Assembly: GCA_009760855.2 (NCBI GenBank)
Contig: WPIO01000020.1
Coordinates: forward strand, 1,212,501-1,276,500
Length of the DNA: 64,000 nucleotides
Source: Cristatella mucedo
Taxonomy: Eukaryota; Bryozoa; Phylactolaemata; Cristatellidae
Direction: 5' to 3'
The position numbers were made by a program, and so were the translations under genes. Every line of letters starts with the position of its first letter. The first letter of the stretch is position 1. Positions 45,991-57,009 of the stretch are shown piece after piece. The notes beneath the pieces were generated by a model. That model had not been told where the DNA came from, did not search any database, and saw nothing but the letters and a program-made list of their open reading frames with translations.

Positions 45991-46859
45991 TCGCGTTCGC
46001 GTTTATATTGTTACAATGGTGTTTTGTCGGCTTCTCACTAAAGTCCTTATGAAAAAACACAGCCCTCTGAACTTGTCTAGTCCTTGACGACGCCTGCCAA
46101 ATACTGGCTAAGCCTTGACCGTTGACCCAAAGCTAAGAAGTCGCAGTTTCAGCAAGTTTCAACTTTATATAATGCACCCATGTCCGCAGCGTAGAATATT
46201 CTATTCGACGGCCACAGAGGGGCCACAAGTGCCCAGCACCCACCATAAAGTACAACTCGCATGAAAACCCAAAGCTAAACCACTGACTATTCGATTAAAA
46301 CCCCATTAACAACCATTTTACACTGCGTTTTCTCGAAGAAACGGTGATGCATGATGCAAGCCATATGTGCAGTAAAACAGTGCACAATGTACACCCACTT
46401 CAACCAAGGGAGCAGAAGACGGTGACCTTGCCCCATCACACAGCTATGCTTTCAACAGCACCCGGCTGGACGCTGGCTAGAGGGCGATGGGCATGTCAGC
46501 TGACGCTATTTTTGGAGCTGTCCCTGTCAGCGCCCGCTAGGCGCCCCTTGACGGATGCTGCATTTTACTCCTGGCACTGATCGGCAGATGCTTTGCCGAT
46601 CAAGACCTGGTAGGTGGGACACTCGCGAACAGCAGTGTAAGCATCGTACTCCAGTGGAGAAGCAGTGCTTCGCCTAGCGGCAAGCAAACCCTTCCATCCC
46701 GAAGGCTTTCGATCAGCCTTCTGCTGGTACTTTTTGCCGGTCGTCTGGCCGGCGGTGCAGACAGACTCTTGTAATTTTCATTCTCGCCCTCGGGTAGAGA
46801 CTGCAGCTTCCTACACACCGTTAACCACCCTTACTTGCAGGTCTTCCGGCCTGCCAAAC

Positions 46860-47190
46860 AAGGCGCCCACAGTTGGTGCAAAGCTCGGCAGCCACACTTT
46901 TCTGTCGTGAGCATCGGAGTTGCCACATCACACCATTTCTCGCCGACCTGCACTGGCTTCCAATTAAGCAGCACGTTGACTTCAACGTTCTGTCACTCCC
47001 TTATAGGCCTTTTATTTTTTGGCACCAGCCTATCTATCCTAACTACATCCCAAACAGGCTAGGCATCTAACCACAATTCTCCTGACTCAAGTCGTTGAGC
47101 TTTGGAACTAACTTCCGACTCCCGATTGATGACACAACATCCCTTAACTTAACGACATTTAAAAGAAAAGAAGCTAGAAGATGCATCTGT
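46860..47190 (+). mobile_element. LINE A C-terminal reverse transcriptase remnant
   Basis: Codes FSRRHRS-like residues then HITPFLADLHWLPIKQHVDF NVLSLPYRP, with frameshifts, ending near a TTAACGACATTTAAAAG segment equivalent to the LINE A C-terminus. Confidence 0.8.
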
Positions 47191-47206
47191 TGCTCATAGA
47201 ATTATT

Positions 47207-47210
<4 letters not shown>

Positions 47211-47244
<34 letters not shown>
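47211..47244. repeat. (CA)n microsatellite
   Basis: Adjacent to the tail of the inserted SINE1. Confidence 0.93.
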
Positions 47245-47250
<6 letters not shown>

Positions 47251-47345
47251 TAATTCATTTGTAAAGCATCCTAAGAAAACTTTAATCTCTATTCAGGCAC
47301 TTTACATAGGCCATGGGGCTCAAGCCCACGATCTCGGTCATCAAA
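47245..47345 (-). mobile_element. SINE1 fragment inside LINE A
   Basis: ATAATTCATTTGTAAAGCAT CC, AACTTTAATCTCTATTCAGG CACTTTACAT, GGGGCTCAAGCCCACGATC: SINE1 tail and box B, with the 5' head missing. Confidence 0.85.
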
Positions 47346-47394
47346 TACATTCACCTTGATCTTGGTTCAGCATTGGCTGGATCCATAGGAGTCG

Positions 47395-47545
47395 TCAATT
47401 GTCAATTTTTATTTGCACGACATGCTGACACTGTGCACGCTATCACTGAGCAATCGACATGCCTCTTTTTAAGCATATTGAAAGTGTCTAGAAAGAGGTC
47501 CAGTTCTCGGAGAGTGCAATACAAATGTCTTATTATTATTACTCC
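47395..47545 (+). mobile_element. LINE A 3' end downstream of the inserted SINE1
   Basis: CATGCTGACACTGTGCACGC TATCACTGAG, then GTGTCTAGAAAGAGGTCCAG TTCTCGGAGAGTGC and ATT units. A large part of the 3'UTR is missing. Confidence 0.7.
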
Positions 47546-47549
47546 AATT

Positions 47550-49930
47550 ATAATTTCAAGAGTGAGCTAAGACGATACAGATGATCGACGTCGTTGCTTC
47601 CTCTAAGTTACATATCCCCCAGGACACTGGAGACGCTGACTTAGAGAAAGCGCATATCGCACCGGAGCAGCTGCTGCAGCTGGCACGTCTGGGGGGGGGT
47701 CTCGTAAACTGCTGCCTGCTGTTCCAGTGCTCCCAGTGCTCCTCGATGACAGCGCTAGGGCTCATTGCTCCATGCAAACAAACTTGCCATCAAGAAATGT
47801 AAAGTGAGAGTTCAGAACAAACGGGTGGCAAACACTTACAAGTTTTCTGCGAATGCCAGTCAATTAAATTCAACGACATAGCGATCCTTATCCTTCATGC
47901 ACCCTCCCTCAGCTGGTAATGCACTTGCTCACGAAAGCAGCAGCAGCAGCAGCAGCAGGCTGCATCTGCTGCAACCCGATGCTTTGGCTCTGCTCGGCTG
48001 CTGCTGATGTCCTTCCTATATCATGACCCCAGGTTCTGACCTATCCTATCCATCAGGGTCAGATCATCTCCCAACAATAACGGTGCCCCCATCAACAGCA
48101 GCGATCAGATTGCCGGTCCACATTACCAGGCATATTGAAGGGGTTCCTGTATGCACCTCAAGACATTAGTGGCAAAAGCAACTACTCAGCAACTTAACAA
48201 TTACAAAACAGAACCTCACCCAACTAGATTTAGGAGAGCCAGTCATTCCCCTTTCCCCTTCATGATGATCGTAACCCTAATCGTAGTGAGAGGCAATTTT
48301 TTTCTGCACGAAGTCCAGATTATTTAATGTTGAAGCTAACAGTTCTTTGAAGCGCTAAAGCACTACAACGAATAGCTTACAGAATGAACTGCAAATATAC
48401 GGGATGTACAGTGGTTTTTATAGGGGTTTATAAAACAGATATGCCTGTACAGTGTATTTTGCATGTTAGTGCAATAGTGTTTTGTATGTTTCTATCTGTC
48501 TGTGTGCGTTTTTGCTTTGTGTACCTGTTATCGAATTTTAATGACTCTGGAAACTGAGTCATTACCACATGTACATCTCATGTAACTAGTGCTAGACTTT
48601 ATTGCTGCATGACCGACAACTGGTGATGGAGCTATTGCCTCCAAGCACTGCAAGTGAGTTCGGAAGCAGAGCCATTGCACACTGGCATGCACGACAGTAA
48701 TGAAGAACTCCCTTGAACTTTAGGGAAACTTGAGGCTCTTAACGTCTAACACGATCCCCATATATGTATTAAGAGATTGGCAGATCGCTGACCGAGTATC
48801 AGAATAGCAATGCTTTGGCTACCAATAATTAAGGCACACAGCATCCTCAGTCATTCTAGAAAATGCTAAAATCCTGCCTGCCTTAATAAGCTTCACTTTA
48901 ACATCAGCTATCGTTTCAACGCACAGGATACTATGCTCGTACATACGTAAACGTGGGTACCCACAGTGCGATCATTGCTATCAAGTATGAGAGTGGTCAA
49001 GATAGTGACAAGCAAACAAATAGTAGAGAAGGTTGGCTGAAAAAGAAGCAATAGTTGACAAGCAGACAGCTTCGTTGCCATGCTAAAAAGAAACTCACTT
49101 CAACCCACTCATGGAAATGAGGTCCACAGCCGGGACCAGCAGGACACAAGCATCTGATACCAATCATCTTTGATTAAAATGGTTAATGAAGTAGTTGGCA
49201 GGCCGATGGAGCCGGATCATTACAGCCAGATGGTCACGGCTGCATACATGACTGTCAATTCAAAAACAGATTCCATAGAGTAAGGTCATGAGAGAGATCG
49301 TGGGAGATTCAAACTGGCTAGCTTGTAAATGCTATGCAGTGACAATGTCACGATGACAGCCCAAGGAGTCCACCACTTACTCCAGAGCAAGTGCTCATCG
49401 TGTAAGCATGGATGGTCCTTTGAGTTAAGCTTGGTGCTTTGCAAGACCGGTTCGTCGACTCGTTGAAGCATGCTTTGGCTAAGGCCCCAGTCATGCCAGC
49501 ATCCTTTGCTGACGCCACCCTTCAGCAGCATGCCATCGGATTCTTTCTGAGTGGCATATCACGTGACCAGACTGCTCCTTGCCTCTAGGTACCACTCCCT
49601 CGACGACAGCTGTGCATCTGCTTCTCTTCATTTCCACCATCACCCGAGATCCGAGTTGGATGCCTTTCTCTCCTTTCCAGCTGCTTTCTCCTCGTATCCT
49701 GGTTAGCAGTATATGTCCTTCGGCAAGCCGTGATAATGGGGAGCCGAGAGCATGTGACACAATCGAGCTCTCGTGAGCTCTACCATTGTGTATGCTGTTG
49801 TTGACCAGCATTGCCCCACCAATCCCAAGCAACGTTTGTTCACTTGGTCCAGTGCAGCACTAGTGCACTTGACAGCATTAACCACTGAGAATGCATGTGG
49901 ATCGGCCTACACGGTAGCCTGTGTTCGCTA
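47550..49930. other. No gene recognised
   Basis: Contains a (CAG)7 run at 47937-47958 and a G10 run near 47690. I see no repeat-family copy or supportable exon. Confidence 0.45.
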
Positions 49931-49936
49931 TCCCTC

Positions 49937-49938
<2 letters not shown>

Positions 49939-50013
<75 letters not shown>

Positions 50014-50036
50014 CCTTTCTCTCTCTCTCTCTCCAT
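49939..50036. repeat. (TC)n microsatellite
   Basis: Nearly pure TC with two TTTC/CCC interruptions. Confidence 0.95.
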
Positions 50037-50039
50037 CTC

Positions 50040-51855
50040 GTCGTCTTGAGTTCATCAGCTCACTGTGCATCGTGCTGTAATATGCAGAAGATCGGTTTCA
50101 AAAGTACATCTGCTGCTTTCAAATCTGTCTGTTTGGTTGTGCTACTATTCACTCGAACACCAACAACTGATTGCTGCCACACGGTGGTCGTGGATGCAGG
50201 TCGCACCTGGCAGCATCCATTTTCTGATGCTCAGCCAAGAGCAGAGGTCTGGGCCCGATCGCCAGCCCCAGGTATAGATTGGCAGATATGATATGTCATG
50301 TCAAGCATCTGAGCAAGCAAGGTGCCTTAGCAGAATGCAATGTGACCAATTGTGGCTGTCGACCCAGTTCTTTTCCAAGTAGTGATGACTTGCGATCAGG
50401 ATGATTTCGCATTGCAGTGCAATGAAGGATAAAGCTTGCCACGAGAGTTTCCACTAACCAGTACTAAGTGTAGAAGTGATACGTAACATCTACTATCTTT
50501 TACCGACACTGACCGACTTGAAGTCATACAAGCTCGGCCTCTGTAGATGCTGATACCGAGAGCAATTCCAACGGCAGCCAAGCTAATATCTTTAGCATGG
50601 CTTTAAGTGCACACAATTCACCCGCTTAGCGTAAACTAAGCCCTAAAAATATATCCAGTTCGCATATCGGTCCCATAAGAGCAGACAAAACACCCAAGGT
50701 GACTCTAACTCGAGACGTCCCTGTCCAAAACTCGTGACACGACGGAATGGGCAGCACATCAAACTGCTCACCTTGAGCCCATCGCTCTGAATCAGGAGAT
50801 GCCAGAAACCATTAGAGTAAAAAATCCCACACAACTATAGTAATTGCGACAGTCAATAAATCGCTATTGATTAAAAGTATAATAAATATGCTCTGGACTT
50901 GCACTCGCATGGGACTTACCGAGCTCATATTGTTGACGATGTCACTTTATTGTCATTCGGTAGATCGCTAGCAACTTCAGGTTATCAACGACTCGTCGCA
51001 TTCTGTTGGACAGTATCATTGTCTGCTCCTTGTTTGGTATGGGGTCTGAGCGACCATCGTATTCAGATGTGATGAGGCTTGCAAGAGGAAATCGTCGATC
51101 TTGCCTGACAAGTGTAGAGATTTCGATTTTACTTCAAATGCCATCGCTCTGGATCGCAAAGTCCCGAGTCCTCAGAGTGCTAGCTAGTTATACTTAATTC
51201 GGTGTGCATCTCACATTTGATTTGCACATCGGCTTTGGTTAGAGCTCAGCTCTCAGTGCTGCACCAGCGATATGTATGCGATTGCCAACCCTGAAGGCTG
51301 ATGCTTTACAGGACTGCTGCACTGCACTCACCCGCTAACCAATGTGCAGAGCCACGAGAGATTGGGATACGTTTACAAAGCAGATGCTAATCTGAACGTC
51401 AGAGGTCCTTCTCGAAGGTGCTGGTAAGGTATTCATAAGGCAGCACGCTCGGTGCAAGATTGGTTGCTAAATAGATTCCTTGTCAGTTAGAATGACAGTC
51501 GAGAAAGTGAAGAATGACCTGTAGCTGTAGCCTAAGACGGCCGGTAAGGAAGTCATTCATGAGCTAATGTCGGCAAGGAAAGATTGATGCATTTCAATTG
51601 CTGAAGCCGACTGCGAGGTCTGGTACCGAGGGCAAAGCAGCTAGGTGTCGTCGGCCTCTTGAAACGACTGTCAAGGCCCAGGGCAGAATTAGCCGACTGC
51701 GATAGGTGTTTGATTGACAGTGGCACAGTAGGGAATCAATGAAAACCCATGCAAATTACTCAACTTGCGAGCATGTTAGATCGTACCTGACCATAATTCG
51801 GGGCCAACTAGACTAACTCGAATGGGGATCATGCAAACCGTTGCACGTAGGCCTC
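50040..51855. other. No gene recognised
   Basis: Only short open frames, no repeat match. Confidence 0.45.
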
Positions 51856-51862
51856 ATCTTTA

Positions 51863-51945
51863 TAATAATAATAATAATAATAATTCACTTGATAAAGCGC
51901 CCTCAGAGAACTTAATCTCTCTCTAGGTGCTTTACATTTCTGACC
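51863..51945 (-). mobile_element. LINE A extreme 3' tail
   Basis: (AAT)7, TCACTTGATAAAGCGCCCTC, then GAACTTAATCTCTCTCTAGG TGCTTTACATTT: hairpin and tail only. Confidence 0.88.
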
Positions 51946-51949
51946 GACT

Positions 51950-54040
51950 GACGAGCCCGGTCAACAGAGCGATATAATTAATATAATAAATAAAAAATAA
52001 ATAAGATATAGTAGATAGAGTAATAAACTCAGTGATAAACTGAGCGATACAGACGATCGATAGTTCTAAAAGCTCCCTCCCGAGTAGAGCTCCCACGACA
52101 GTTTGCTAGTTGACTAGTCACTCGGCACAGTCGCCCTACCAGAGCGTGGTGATATGTGCTCGTGTGCACACAAACCTGTGGATGGGCTCACAAAACATTC
52201 TTTTTCTCCCCCTCAATTCCAGTAATGCCTGCCTGACCTCGAAGGCTTCAAAGACTCCTCAGCAAGCTGGCCTCAGTGCTTGCCGCTTTATTGGGAAACC
52301 TATACAGTATTTCTACTGCTACTGCCCTAGTGCCTGCAGAGCCCGGAATCACTATCGGCTTGAACCACAGCGACAAGGTAATGCAAAAACCTCTACCAAT
52401 TGTTGGAGCATGTCGTGCGTCCAGCTCGCTAACGTTCCGAGGTCAAAGGTGTTCAAATCCTATGTATTAGATGGAGTACCAGCATTCGTATAGCTCACTC
52501 CTCGATGGCCAAAGGTGCACATCGTAATTTAACCGGACCCCTGCAGGCTGCTCGCATCGGCAGCTGCAAGAGTTGGTGAAAGGACATCAGCAATCCCTTG
52601 GATTACGATCGGCATTCTACTTTGCAACCAGCTAGCAGAGAGTAGCCCCGCTGGCCTGCTGCTGCTGCTGCCCAGCACTCGAGCGACCCCCGAGTAACCC
52701 CGGACGAGCTGACTAATAGCTATCCCACAAGTGATGACTGCTGCAATGCTCCGAGTTGTCACATGCTACATCTGGGAAACAGAGCACCAGTGCCGGCGGC
52801 CGTGCGTGGCTGGAGAGCTTGTGTGCTGCTTCAGCAGCACACAAGGTCAGGATCTGGCCACTCAGTCAGCTGCTTCGGATTCGGGCACGCTGAGAGCACA
52901 TCCCGAGCCACCTAGCGGGCGTGCTGTTAGCCCTCACGATGCCGCCTGCCCGGAGGCCATGCTTACTCTCCTTTGACTATCATGCAGGGTCGCCGTTTAG
53001 ATCTGCGAGGGGATCGGGCGAGGACCGGTTGCAGCCCTGAATGTACGGGTGGATGAAGGGGGAGGCCAGGGCGAACGAGGAGGCTAAGCCGGCCGTGTAA
53101 AGCCGTGCCAAGCGGCAGCTACTGCCGCCCGCGGGTTGAGCTGGGCAAAGCCGGCTGGAGGTGGCTGTCACGAGGCCGACTCGGTAAAGAAAAGAGCCCC
53201 TGGTTCGGGCTAGGAAGCCTACCGTGTTGATACAAGAATCGGCACAGGGTTTGGCAAACTGCAAATATAAACAATGCGGTTTTGCCTGGGCCTGTTGCAT
53301 GGCTGCGGCAGGCCCGATAGGGGAAAATCTGGCTACCTATCGCTGCCTATTTGCCTTTTGCTGCTTTGTACCGGCGATAAGGACGCCTGCACCCGCGTGC
53401 TGCCGCCGCGGCCTCGGCAGCAGCACTTGCCCAGGTTACGTCAGCGAAGGCATAGCACAGCACACAATGGCACAATGGCTTGAGCCACTCGAGCAATAAC
53501 ACCGAGGAAGCAACTGAGTGCAGTTCGGGCGAACAGAGCAACTGCAGTGCAGCCGGTGCCAAGCTACTGCTGCTGCTGCTGCTCGAGCCAAACCACCTCA
53601 CGGGACAAGTTAGCCTCAGCGCTCATTTACTGAGCGTCGCCGAAATGATGGCGGCTGGAAAATTCCCTCGAGCTCACGTGTAGAGCACTTTCGCTAATAC
53701 TCTATCTGGTGCTCTCTCCTCCTGATGACGATCGCCGATTCCGATCTCCTGATCCGGGATTGCGAACGCTATTGTCACCGATCGGGTCTATCACACTACT
53801 AAGCCACACACTGTACACATTAGTTATATTAAACCGCTTATGCTTTCCTTTGGGAATTGGAGGAGTTATATTACGATGCAACAAATCCTCGTACAGTTCC
53901 CAGCGATAGAACGAGCCTCCTTTTCGAGGGTTATGGAGCTAGCGAAACAGCTGCAGGCGTTCTAAATAGGCCAGATTGTAACGCGGAAATATTTGTTATT
54001 CGCGGCTCCTGAATTATATAGGGTTGCAACCGGTTATGTG
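51950..54040. other. No gene recognised
   Basis: Mixed composition, with a GC-rich block around 52.7-53.6 kb. A perfect 12-bp hairpin (CTTGTGTGCTGC, loop TTCA) lies at 52818-52845. Confidence 0.4.
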
Positions 54041-54044
54041 ACAA

Positions 54045-54190
54045 TCCCTAGTTAGGGAGCATATGGTAAAGGCGCTTGCCCCGACCAAGGTCGTGGGCCG
54101 AGGTCGTGGGCTCGAGCCCGAGGCATATATGAAGCACCTGAATAGAGGTTAAGTTCTCTTAGGGCGCTATACAAATGAATTATATTTACA
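54045..54190 (+). mobile_element. SINE1 copy
   Basis: GGTAAAGGCGCTTGCCCCGA, box B GTGGGCTCGAGCCCGAGG, GAAGCACCTGAATAGAGGTT AAGTTCTCTTAGGGCGCT, tail ATACAAATGAATTATATTT. Confidence 0.94.
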
Positions 54191-54374
54191 TTTATATAAG
54201 TCAAAGTCATGTAATGAACAGCTGGTTGTGCCTTAGCAGTTGAGCAGAGTTGTGCTTTATCCAGGCTTAGTACCGTTCGAGAGCTGTTGAACGCTTAAGG
54301 CTAATCCTGGACGACCGTGACCCTCCCTCGCTGTCGCTGCCGACTTCTCATCGCTGTGAATACGGGCTTGTTCT

Positions 54375-54535
54375 GGGTCTTAGCCCGTAGCAGGTCAGGT
54401 GCTCGGCCTACACGACCCAGGTCGTTGGTTCGAGTCCTGCAGTGGGCCATCCTTTGTTGTCCACTGCCAGCGGCAACGACAGCCGTATGGGCAGTTCTGC
54501 CGCCATTTAAATGGGGCTTTTAAATCAGCTTGCTT
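54375..54535 (+). mobile_element. SINE2 copy
   Basis: Box B GTTGGTTCGAGTCCTGCAG, CCATCCTTTGTTGTCCACTG, an ACAGCCGTATGGG body and GGGGCTTTTAAATCAGCTTG. Confidence 0.88.
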
Positions 54536-54739
54536 TATTATCATGCTATTATATTATATTATATGTTACATTGTATTATATTATTATTATGCTAAGGTAT
54601 TGGCGCTCTCTGCTGCTGCAGTGTTCTGCTACTGTCGGCATTACTGTCGGTAGTCGCCGCTCGTCGGCTGGGACTAGCACCGGTTCGAGAGCTGCGTTAT
54701 CGGCCTAGCTCTGCCCAGACAGTGAAGCCCCTGCGACCC

Positions 54740-54900
54740 CGCCTGTAGCACTAGCGCTTCACGACCGCGGCCGCGTGTTCGAGTCTTGCAGCAGGCAATG
54801 CTCCATTGCCCACGGCATGCGGGCAATTAACATCTACGGCTCTCCTATCGCTAAGCACGCTTGCCTGCAAATGAGGCTGAGCTGAATCGGCTGAGCGTTA
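54740..54900 (+). mobile_element. SINE2 copy, diverged
   Basis: CTAGCGCTTCACGACCGCGG, GTGTTCGAGTCTTGCAG, GGCAATGCTCCATTGCCCAC, AATGAGGCTGAGCTGAATCG. Confidence 0.78.
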
Positions 54901-55604
54901 GCTCGTTTTCACTTCACTCGTGCAACCTTAATCTGCTCAGGGTCGGGTCTCTCGTGCCAGCTGCAGTGCCCCCCCCCCAGCCACAGGCCAAACGGGGGCT
55001 CAGCGAAACTACCGAATGTCGCTATGACATGCCGGACGTGACGTGCCAGACATGCCGGACGTGACATGCCACATGCCGTATGTGACACGCCAATGCTCCT
55101 GCATCCCAAAGATGGCGGCAAATATCCAGCATAACATCGGCGGCTGAAATTCAAAATGCTGTTCATTGACACCTGCAGGAGTACCGTTATTTGCTCGTAA
55201 CGAGGCGAAATTCGTAAGCTTGTTCGCATCCTAAATTTAGAGATGACCGTCGCAGTAAGTTTGGAATGGCACTGCACGTGTCGCGGTTTCGGATGAGAAA
55301 GTCAGTAAGTAGCTCTCACGGGACCTTCAAGTCACTTGAACTTCAAGATTGCTTTAGTACAAGCATTGAGATTTGCTCGTGAGTAAGCCGCTAGCATTCC
55401 ACCTGTTCTACACAAATAGGTCCCCCAATGGCCAGGTTTTTCGGATGGATGCAGAAATTGACACGGACTCAAAAATCAGAATAATTTTCGGAGGCACTTC
55501 TCTGTCGCGTAGACATCTTATCAGCCACCAAAGCGCTAATCGGCACAAACCAGAGTGAAGCCCAGCGGGTCCCTGAACCTCCCCCCGCCCCCTGGACCAA
55601 TCTG

Positions 55605-55750
55605 CAAGGATGGTTTGGCCCAGTAGTTAAGTTGCTCACCCCGACCAAGGTCTTGCCGAGGTCGTTGGCTCGAGCCCTGCGGCACATGTGAAGCGCCTGA
55701 ATAGAGATTAAGTTCTCTTGGGGCGCCATACAAATGAATTATATTATATA
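55605..55750 (+). mobile_element. SINE1 copy, tail-to-tail with LINE A
   Basis: GGTTTGGCCCAGTAGTTAAG, CCGACCAAGGTCTTGCCGAG, box B GTTGGCTCGAGCCCTGCGG, GAAGCGCCTGAATAGAGATT AAGTTCTCTTGGGGCGCC, tail ATACAAATGAATTATATTAT. Confidence 0.95.
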
Positions 55751-55751
55751 A

Positions 55752-56200
55752 TAATAATGCACTTGATAAAGTGCCCTCAGAGAACTCAATCTCTTTCTAG
55801 GCGCTTTACATTTGCTGCAAAGGGAAATGCAATTGATTGGTGAGTAATATCATACTTGATAAACAAACAAAATGAATAACATGGTTAGGTGTGACATGCA
55901 CAGGGTCAGCATGCAAATGTCGTTAGTGGCAGCATGCACAGTATCAGCACGCACAAGCACATGAAGGACGAGTCAAAAGGACCCACTAAATGCTGTCCTA
56001 AATAGGTGTGTTTTCAACTTCTTTTTAAATGTGGTGAAGTCAGGGGATGTTCTGACGCAAGTTGGGAGGGAGTTCCAGGCTTTGGGAGCATACGAACTAA
56101 ATGCACGGTCTCCAAAGGATTTGAGGTTTGTTCGAGGTATTTGTAGACTGTCGGATTCCGAAAAGCGGGTGGTACGATGCTTGGCCTGGTGGGGGAGTAG
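55752..56200 (-). mobile_element. LINE A 3' end, A2 subtype
   Basis: AATAATGCACTTGATAAAGT, hairpin complement, A2 block GGGAAATGCAATTGATTGG, and C-terminal reverse transcriptase sequence (complement of the LKSFG...APKAWNS region). A 15-bp duplication ATTATACGCCGGGTG lies just beyond its end, near 56203-56234. Confidence 0.9.
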
Positions 56201-56796
56201 ATCTGATTATACGCCGGGTGTATTATACGCCGGGTGGTTTGACTCTGACGTTACCTTCTGCCTTCCAACAATTGGCTACCCAAACAAGTAAGGTTAGAAT
56301 TGGGTGCCTTCTTTGGCTTACTCCTGGCTGCGACGTGGCATGAAATCAGTTGCCTACTACTTGTCACCAGGGTAGACTTGCTGTGTGCGAGCTGAATATG
56401 AGTACACAAACTCGCACTGGGCCCAAGTAAGCTGACTATTGCCGACAGCGCTTTCAACCGCATCACTTATAATGGCGAAAAAGAGGAGATGAGCGTAGAG
56501 GTACTGCGATCGTAGGTAGTCGTGCCGTAGCCAGGAATCTCGCCGCAGCCGCCATCTCCATCTCTCGTCTCCTTGGCGCCACTAGTTCTCTAGGGTATCA
56601 GCTAAACGTAGTTTCAGGTCGCGGCAGCAAATAATTTTGGAACTCGGACTAAGAATGCACGCTAGGCGGCAAGCTATGCGGTGCGTGGGCGACGGCATGA
56701 GTCGATTTCTCTGCATTGAACTCGTTCCTATGGCTACCGCAGCAGCGCATCTTCCTCTAGGGGTCTCGCACCGTCGTGAGCAAGAGAAGAAAATAT

Positions 56797-56944
56797 AAAA
56801 ATATAATTCATTTGCATAGTGCCCTAACAGAACTTAAATCTCTGTTCAGGCGCTGCACATGCCACGGGGCTCAAACCCATGACCTCGGCCAGATCTCGGT
56901 CGGGGCGAGCACCTTAACCACTGGGTCAAACCAGCTCGGCACAG

Positions 56945-56945
<1 letters not shown>
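56797..56945 (-). mobile_element. SINE1 copy
   Basis: TATAATTCATTTGCATAGTG, hairpin complement with AAATCTCTGTTCAGGCGCTG, box B complement GGGGCTCAAACCCATGACC, head CGAGCACCTTAACCACTGGG. Confidence 0.92.

Positions 56946-56948
<3 letters not shown>

Positions 56949-57000
<52 letters not shown>
56949..57000. repeat. (GA)n microsatellite
   Basis: About 26 pure GA units next to the 5' end of the minus-strand SINE1. Confidence 0.95.
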
Positions 57001-57003
<3 letters not shown>

Positions 57004-57009
57004 AATTAA

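Noticed and set aside
49450-49620. Plus frame DRFVDSLKHALAKAPVM resembling a Gypsy reverse transcriptase/RNase H linker
   Set aside because: Only a short generic motif; no YMDD, integrase or LTR around it.
54777-54798. tRNA genes suggested by GGTTCGA-type boxes
   Set aside because: The boxes sit in SINE1 or SINE2 heads; no copy keeps a full cloverleaf with an acceptor stem.
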